This document shows positions 56,167-64,000 of a stretch of DNA of 64,000 nucleotides, one piece after another. A model generated the notes under the pieces. It searched no databases. It was not told the DNA's origin and worked only from the letters and a program-made list of their open reading frames with translations. The stretch is from the NCBI GenBank assembly GCA_013365325.1, contig JABVXV010000094.1, forward strand, positions 62,001 to 126,000. Reading direction: 5' to 3'. The DNA comes from Dipetalonema caudispina. Its lineage: Eukaryota; Nematoda; Chromadorea; Rhabditida; Onchocercidae. Each line of letters starts with the position of its first letter. Position 1 is the stretch's first letter. Both the position numbers and the translations under genes were made by a program.

Positions 56167-57118
56167 AATTAACCGACATCATACAATAGTTCACAATTCG
56201 TAATAAGTTAAAAAACAGTTTTAAATCTTTAAGTGAGGGCGTATTATTTGGTAACTATTACTTTTCTGGTTTTCAATGCTAAGAAATAAACAGTTACTCC
56301 TATCATTTATCATTATGGTTGAAAGATGAAAATAAAGTCTTCCAACATTCAAAACTTCATAAAATTAATATGCTGTTTATGCATTTATTTGAGATTAATA
56401 ATTGCAGTACATTGCATTCCACTATTTTCTTTCTCTTATCTATTTTATATTTTGATTGACTTTTTTGCCTGCAGTGCCAAAATATGAGAATTTCTTATGG
56501 GACCAACTGATGAGATATTTGCATTCTATACAAATCGTGTCATTTTTTATGTTGTCACTGTTGTCAGCTTTTCAATTTAATCTATTTTGCTTTGTTGTAT
56601 GCTGTTATAGTAAAGGTGCTTTTAATGTTTTTTTTTTCTTTTTTTTTAATAACTATAAAATGATAAATCGGAAAATGCATATTTTATCTTTTGAGCTTTA
56701 TATCTCATCTCACGAGCTATGCTTCTTTATCACATGCTTTGCATAAAGTAATTAAAACCATATAAATTATTTAAATGATTGTAAACTCTTCATTAATGAC
56801 GATAAGAAGCATGCAAATATTCACTTCATTGCGATTAGATGAAGATACGAAAAACTGGTGTCTTTAGAAGTCGGTTGTTTAAGAAGATTGACGACAGATG
56901 AATGACTATACCAAACATCAGAATATCTTTATGGTGATTTCATATACATGCTCTATCGCGACGGTATATTATTTGGGTCACCAAGAAATCAGATATTACA
57001 AAACACTCAACTGTACAAAGTAAAGATATTTGAAATAAACCAAGTAAAGCTATGAAGTATTTGTAGATCTAACACGGAAGGAAAGTCGTATAATGCTGAC
57101 AACTTATATCAATAGTTT

Positions 57119-57124
57119 TTTATT
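57119..57124 (-). terminator. polyadenylation signal AATAAA for the copine gene
   Basis: On the minus strand AATAAA begins 8 bases after the TAA stop codon (57134-57132), implying a very short 3' UTR if it is used. Confidence 0.5.
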
Positions 57125-57131
57125 CAATCAG

Positions 57132-60100
57132 TTATGGACCATGTTCGGGTATTGGTGATACCGATCGCACTAATCCCAGTTGACGAACTATATTATACTG
57201 ATCCGGTATTTCCAACAGTGATTGTACTGCGAATGACAGTTCGCCGGCATCGATACTATCCGCTTTTCGCATCACTTCATTAAATTCAACAAAATGAAAA
57301 TTATCCCACGGTCTTCTCGGTAAAGATTCGTCAAATACCTGGAGAATTAGCAAGTGTTATTTGCAAATTTGCAAGTTATTTGCAAAAATACTCAGTCTAC
57401 GCCAAGTATCAGAAGAAACATTTTTGATGCTTAAGGAAAATCCGGATAATTAGGTAGAAATTAAGTGAATTTTCAGTACATTGAATAAGCGATACCTTCA
57501 TCATATCCCATGGTCCATCACCAACACCAACAACAATAATTGATAGTGGATGCTGGCATGCTCGGACGATTGCCTTTCGAGTTGCTTTTTCGTTTGTTAC
57601 TTGTCCATCTGCTACTATCACTAATATATGGTACTGTAAACAAACTTCTGTATAACAGTACTCTTCCATTTCAACATTTAATCACGAACAATGGTTAAAT
57701 GATGAAGATTATTTCAATTAAATGATTAAAAATTATTTCTTCCCAATCATCAGACATGCTGAAATTATACATTAAGTATCTATGCTTGTGTAAATGTATT
57801 GTAATTGGGAAGTAACCAAATTTGAAACTTAAGTTCCGTATAATTTCAGAATTGAAATTTAGGAATTCTTGGAAAGTCTCCTTCTCGCAAGATTGATTTT
57901 TCTGCTCTAAGATAAAATATGCAACAATAAAAGAGACGAACATTTTGGACTTTTTCGCAAATTTCAATGGCTTCATAAATCAATGGAGCGAAATTAGTTG
58001 GACCACTTAAACTTATTGTTGGAGTGATTGCATCATACACCCTGTAAGGATAGTAGTATATTGTTAGTTAATTGTTCAAATTCCCACAATTATTAAATTG
58101 CGAGACGAATTTAAAAATGATATACAAGGATTTAGATGTTTTTGGAAATGTAAAACACAAAATTGCATTCATCTGTTTGAATCTTTCACAAAAATCGCGA
58201 AGATCTAAGACATTTTCGGGACAATGCTGTGGATGTTTCTGATTTCTGATTCGAGGTAACAAAAAACTTCTAGATTTAAAAGTATTCAAAATATTAATTA
58301 CTGTAATAATTCATCGAGATCTCTGCATTCTCCTTCAGGCTTCAATTTGAACACCGACCAATCACTGGTTTTCACATCTCCAAAACCATAAGCTGGTATA
58401 AAGCCAGATGTAGCAAACGGTGCCAGTATTCGCCCCATGATTTTAATTACCTAAACACTTTTTCGTTCTTCATCGATTATTATTTGCACATTATTTAGAA
58501 GCCCATCAAGCAATCTAAACACAAATAAGCCAACTAATTATTAGTAATTTTCCTAACTGATGTGAAGATTAATAATGTAATAAAGAAAAATGAATTCTCC
58601 TCTCACATACCTGTTGATATGGATTTTCTTTAAAAGCATCTAGGGAATGCAAAGATCGTCCTTGGAAGCACCGTTCACCTTGATACTTATTGCTAGCTGT
58701 ATAATCAATACCTGAACATGATTATTGATTGTTTAGCACTTAAATTAGTTAAATTCAACAAAGTTAAATTCATAAAAATTTTAAAAATGTTATATAAACT
58801 TTTTGAATAAAAAAAGATTTAGTTGAATAAGAAATTTGAATCAGTAATGTAGTAGAATTATTCGATTCTTCATTTTACAAAATTAAAAGCATTTTTACCA
58901 AAAATCAAATTTGTGGACTGTAAACCAGCTTTACGCATAGCATTTGATAGGTCTTCAAGTGATGTTAAAGTTAATAGCATCTCTTGCGTACTTGTTACAC
59001 CGAGTACACTTAACAATGAACTTCGTTTCCTTATCTGAAATACTTCCAGAAATTTCAACTGCTGAATTCCGTAGCAATTATCTAACCAATATTCAGTTAC
59101 TCTATCTCATCATTCCTTCATTTTTGTATGTTTAAATCTCCATGATCACACTGACGAAACTATTCCAGGTATATCGTATCCATCTTCTATTAACTACGAT
59201 AATTTATTTATAATAAAAAACGAAAGTGTTGTGGATTTTTTTAAACATTTCAATCAATCAGATAATCTTTCACAATTAGTATTTATACATATTTTCCATG
59301 TATTTTTAGATGACTGATAATTCATACCCGTGGTTGACTTCCACTTGGCGTAAAACTCCTCGAACTCCTCAATATAGATACCGATTGCGATGATTCCACT
59401 GGTTTCATGAGTGGTACATTTGCAGTAATTTTCGTTGGCTCTGGTAATGGTAACTATAAATGAAAATATGCCCCAATTAAAGATGAAGTGAAATCCATTT
59501 TGTATTGGATGAAAGAATTTTTAGACGAGAATTTAAATCCTCTTTTAAAAGTTGAAATACATTTTTGGAATTTCAAAAATTATCAGAAAATGAAACGAAA
59601 AAAAAAACACTGACAACATCAGTGCATTCTGCAGCAACTTGATCGAAATATTCCAATAAATTTTCACTATTAACGCTTGCTTCATCAGGTGGGATTTCGA
59701 TCGACTGTATTTCGGGAGCATATGTCATTGCATCATCAATTTCTACCGGTTCTTCTATTTTCTCGAATATCTCAAATTGCTCGTTTTAAAATCAGTTTTA
59801 AAATTGATTGAAATCAATTCAGAATCTAGTTTATAAAACGTAATTAACAAATAAGCAATTCCTAAATAAACAATAAGAAATGAGTGAAATAAGAGTAAAA
59901 TAAATTGTCCGGTAACATTCACTGAAACAGTAACTTTTTTTATTAAATTATATATTTATCAATCAAAGAACTGATTTTCCAAGTAAATAAACTGCAAAAT
60001 ACTAACTTCATTAGTCCTGAACATTTGACTTGTAGTTTCTAGAGAAGCGGGTAGTTGTAAAATAGGAGCACCGGCGATACTACCAGTTCCGCCTGTATTG

Positions 60101-62937
60101 TTCAGCATCTCCTCTTCAACTATAAATCCACCGGATGCTTCAGGGCGAGTTTCACTGGCTACATATTCGATGGCATCTTGTATGTACATTTCCGCCTCTA
60201 CAAGCCGTCGACATTCGTCATCGATGATTGACTGATGTCCTGTTGCTGTGTTTAAAGCCACGGGTTTACCATTAACGTTCATCATATTGCTATCGGTCAC
60301 TTTCAACATTAATGCTTCCTCAGCTTTTTGCGCGATCGGTATCAGTGTTCTTTCGTTTTCTACTAGCTCTATCGTTGTTGTTGGAATAACTTCGAAAGTT
60401 TCCTTATCAAGTTCCCGAGATAGTTCCTGCGAAGTTTAAAGTAAGGATTATGAGATTTCAATTATCAATTTACGATACGTCTAATTTTCAAAACTTTAAA
60501 TTAAAACAAAATAACGAAACTTGAAATAGTTTAACTATGCTCTACTGCTATCCAAATTTCATAAAAGACCAAAATGCAAACATATGAAAATTGAACTAAT
60601 GATTAATCGAAAGTTAAGAATTAGTAATTTTAAACAAAATTAAGAATAAGCAAAAAAGATGATCAGGGAAGAAAAGCTATTTGTTAGCTAAAATTTGATA
60701 TTTGGCCCGAAGAAGCACTAATGCATGATATTATAAACCAACTTGCTGGTGATTTTCTTGAGGGATATAATCTGCTGCAATTATTGCAGTGGATAATTGA
60801 TCCGGTGATAACTCAGTCATCACTAATTGTTGTCTTAGCTCCAATGTTTTCTGATTAGCAGTATCAGGAAGAGTTAAGCCAGTTGTTTGTTTGCTTGGTT
60901 CACCGATCTGTTCTATCGATATTCCAGGACTGCACCTTTGTAGTTCGTCCTTATAAACTTTAACAAAATCATCTTCGTTTTCCACCGATGTCCGAATATC
61001 TTGTATCAATGTATCATTCACTTCGGCATCGTTTGGCTTGTAAATTAATTCTTGAATTCGTTCGACAAAAAATTCCTGAATATAAAACATATATCTTGAT
61101 TTGTTCCTCGTATTTATCATGCGTACACTAATTATTAATTTCATTTCGCTTATAAAATTTCACAAAAACTCGTCAAAATTTACGTGAAGTGACATCTGTG
61201 AAAGCCAATTATTGATTGATATTTTGTAATTTAATTTAAATGTTAAAACAAGGCCGAAAAATGTTGAATCTATTATTTTCATGATTAAATCAAACAATTA
61301 AAACTTCCCTGATCTAATCATAAATAAAATAATACATATTTGCCAGCAAACTACAATTTTATTTGATTTAATTCACTTCAAAAGTATCGAAAAGTCCCAG
61401 ACAAGGTTTCAATCACATTGCACACATACTCAGAAAATGTCCAAGAGTTACCGATTGAGCGGGAGCTTCCCAACCATTTGTACCGTTAACACTCCTGTAA
61501 ATTTTCAATTTCAAAAAAACCATTTAAAGCTAATAGAGCTTATAACAATTAAAGAACAACAAATTATTTGCAAGTAATAAAATAACAAAAAATGATTAAA
61601 AAAATAGAGGAAATTAACCCTGTTTCTCGTTCGTTGCCTGTCACTATAGTATTTGCTGCATCCTGCAATCAATGCATGCTATTTAAATTAAACCGATAAA
61701 AACGAATAAATTTAGTGAAAAAAACAGAAGAGCTATCTAAAATTTTCCTCATTGTAAAAAATGAACAACCTGTATGCTAGCGACAATATCATCTGTGTAT
61801 GGTGCTGAATGAACAGCGGCTTGAACGGCGAATTTATTTGATGTTGTCGGTGAAGACGTTTGATCTATCATTCTACAAAAATGTTGCTTAACAAAATTCG
61901 CAAGGTCAATAAATAAAATATTTCTCCTTGAACCAAGTATCTTTCGCCTAATTTTCGTCTTTGCTAAACTTCTACTTATATTTAATTTGAAGCCAAGTTC
62001 AATCTTCCAAAAAAAAAGAAAAAAATGAAAAAGTAAGGTTTTGAAGTAGGTAGATTTTGTTTTTTCTTTTTTTTTTTTTTTCCAGTTTTATGAAAATCTT
62101 CAATAAATCATTGTTCACGATATCTTGTTTGTTTATTTTTGTATTTTTCAGAATATCTTTTTTCTGATATTAGAAAATCATTTCTTCTATTTACAAAAAA
62201 CTAGCCTTCGAATCTGCTGAAATTGTTCTGTATCGGCGCTGTTTGTTTCCACTGATATATGATCAGCTGGTAAGAAACGATCAATAAGTTGGGATTCCGT
62301 TTCAATTTCGGACATCGTTCCGGATGCATCTATTACATGCTCAACTAAATCCTGTAATCGTAATTCTTCCATCCGTGCCACTTCCCGTTGCCATTCTTCT
62401 AGTGCTTCTGTTTCCTCCCTCAAAAAATATACAAGAAATCTTTCAAAAATCAATTAAAAATGACCATTTAAAGAGAATAATTTTCTTCATCAATACTCTT
62501 CTCGTCATATTTTTAATTTTTACAAAACAAACTTGCTAAAATTTGCTTCGATTTGCCTCAACTTTCCCAAATTTTCCAATCTTTCGTTAACTGAAGTTTC
62601 CAATTCATCCACTTTTTCCTTGCCCATATTCTGAAATGATTAAAATTGATTAAAAGTGTTAGATGTCTGTTTGAAATTTAAAAAGTGTAAGAAATATTTG
62701 TAGCAAATTGCTTATTATCAAATTGCACTGAATTACCTTGGAAGAAAGATTTTCCACTTCGTGGGACTTGTCAAGTTGTTTTCGAGCTTCAAGAAACCAG
62801 AAAAAGAGAACTGTGAGGATAACAGAAGTAAGAGAAAGGAATATTCTAGTGGTGAAACCGAATAGCATGAATTGATCAGAATCTGAACATTCTTCCCACT
62901 CATCAGGATCGTAACCTAATTCCTTCGAAAATACCAT
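57132..62937 (-). CDS. cpna-1: transmembrane copine, CPNA-1-like
   Basis: Sixteen minus-strand exons: 62937-62737, 62630-62533, 62418-62206, 61872-61770, 61662-61619, 61494-61452, 61075-60743, 60426-60007, 59779-59615, 59453-59328, 59034-58899, 58711-58611, 58450-58302, 58041-57942, 57633-57496 and 57338-57132; 858 aa. Residues about 32-49 form one membrane segment ([18 protein letters not shown]) after an acidic N-terminus, then a coiled coil and a long acidic, disordered middle. Residues about 600-840 are a copine (von Willebrand A-like) domain: [13 protein letters not shown] with a D-x-T-x-S metal site (630-634), [45 protein letters not shown] and [10 protein letters not shown]. There are no C2 domains. 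This layout matches C. elegans CPNA-1, which sits at integrin adhesions of muscle (established knowledge). Exon 3 ends at a GC donor. The poly(A) signal is 8 bases past the stop. Confidence 0.9.
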
Positions 62938-64000
62938 TTCTGCCTGCTATAACTATCAATTAATCATTTCAGAAATGTCGTTTAGAAAATACTACAAAAC
63001 GAAAAAACGAATACATTACTTCATTTCTAAATTGAATAGAACTTGAATATTACAAAAAATCGCTTCTGAGCTAAAGTTGAAATAATAAGCAAATTTAAAT
63101 TAAATTGTGTCGATTCCGAAAGAACTGAAAGAATTGAAAATGATATTTGTAATTATAATTTGAAATTACATTTAGAGATAAACACACGATTTATTATTTG
63201 CAGAGATGAATTTAAAGGATATTCAACTAATAATTAAATCCACTTGAATGAAAATTTCACTTATCAATCGTATCCAATTTCATTATCATCATTCAAGTAA
63301 GCATTATACAGTGATGGGTTGAATGAAAAAAAAAAAAAAAAAAAAAAAGATGAATCATATAAAAAATAGATTTTATTCGTCCAATGATAAATCTCGGATA
63401 TGTGAAAAATGTTTTTTTCTATATCCGTTGCAATCACTAAACACCACACCACTTCTTCAACAATACGGGAATATAGCAGCTGTAGATGTAAGATGAAATT
63501 ATATGTTTGAGTGTTATGTATGTGTGTGTAATTTTACTTCAAAGATTTGTTGAGGAAATTGTTAGAGAAAAATCTACACAATATGTCTATTACATTCATT
63601 CTTTCTCTGACAATCTTTTATGTTATGTTTATTTTCCACATTGCAAATCGTTATCCTTCATTTCATATAAATATAGCTGCCAATTATTTTAAGCATTTTA
63701 ATCTCTATTGTACATTTCCTCTTGTTATTTTCCCTTATACTGTTATTAAGAAGCACTTATGATATATGTATCTATCTACTACCAAACTAAAATTTAGCTA
63801 AATTTCTACCATATTAATTTTATGATTCAAAGGTCATCTTGGATGGGAATGTTTTTGAAAATAGTGGATAAAAAAACTTTTTAACACCAGAAGATTAGCA
63901 TTTGATAAATAGTAAATGAGCCCGAAAAATGTTCACCTCATTCAACAGAAGGGGTGTATCGTTTCATTTTTCAAAATTGATTACAATTTTAACTGATTGC
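62938..64000. other. upstream region of the copine gene
   Basis: AT-rich sequence with a 23-base A run at 63326-63348. A GGCAG site two bases before the copine ATG (minus strand) could be a trans-splice or 5' UTR acceptor. No other gene recognised up to the window end. Confidence 0.5.
63326..63348. repeat. poly(A) tract, 23 bases
   Basis: Uninterrupted A run in the upstream region of the copine gene. Confidence 0.95.

Larger units (their letters stand above)
55618..57131. other. convergent intergenic region
   Basis: Holds the ACAP 3' UTR (AATAAA at 56112-56117) and a 27-base T run at 56136-56162. Just before the copine stop there is a minus-strand poly(A) signal at 57124-57119. No gene seen; a plus-strand frame at 56456-56746 is hydrophobic and low complexity. 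Confidence 0.55.

Overview
This is nematode nuclear DNA, AT-rich and full of short spliced exons. It carries a major-sperm-protein-domain gene, a copine with the membrane-anchored layout of C. elegans CPNA-1, and introns with the nematode TTTCAG acceptor. Gene content and base composition suggest a parasitic, probably filarial, species, but the species cannot be fixed from this sequence alone. Nearly every gene is multi-exon, so I rebuilt coding sequences exon by exon from splice sites, intron phase and family conservation.

Layout. 1-1447 (+): 3' end of an unrecognised coiled-coil gene. 2.1-5.85 kb (-): a locus of tiny secreted four-cysteine peptides made from short signal exons and separate mature-peptide exons; it looks like one bipartite unit duplicated in tandem. 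8.1-9.1 kb (+): MSP-domain protein with a long Lys/Glu tail. 10.5-16.4 kb (+): MCM2 of the replicative helicase, 18 exons, 898 aa. 16.4-22.3 kb: no gene seen. 22.3-25.0 kb (-): MADF-BESS transcription factor, 6 exons, 457 aa. 25-33.7 kb: mostly non-coding, with TG/TA microsatellites, one candidate small secreted peptide (29.7-29.8 kb, -) and a U6 snRNA gene (30.9-31.0 kb, -). 33.7-45.2 kb (+): Mi-2/CHD4 (LET-418/CHD-3) chromatin remodeller, 33 exons, about 1852 aa. 46.0-48.2 kb (+): a divergent ELP5 subunit of Elongator. 49.9-55.6 kb (+): ACAP/CNT-1 Arf-GAP (BAR, PH, ArfGAP, ankyrin), 17 exons, 770 aa. 57.1-62.9 kb (-): CPNA-1-like transmembrane copine, 16 exons, 858 aa, convergent with the ACAP gene.

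Most large genes are conserved housekeeping or chromatin genes that act in different pathways; I see no operon joining them. MCM2, MADF-BESS, Mi-2 and the ACAP gene have TTTCAG-like sites 12-50 bases upstream of the ATG that could accept a spliced leader. The least expected part is the four-cysteine peptide locus at 2.1-5.85 kb. Two signal exons and four mature exons all use the same intron phase, and the order of exon types repeats, which raises the possibility that one signal exon serves two alternative secreted peptides. Two splice sites in conserved genes also look non-canonical: an AT-AG intron in Mi-2 and a GC-AG intron in the copine.
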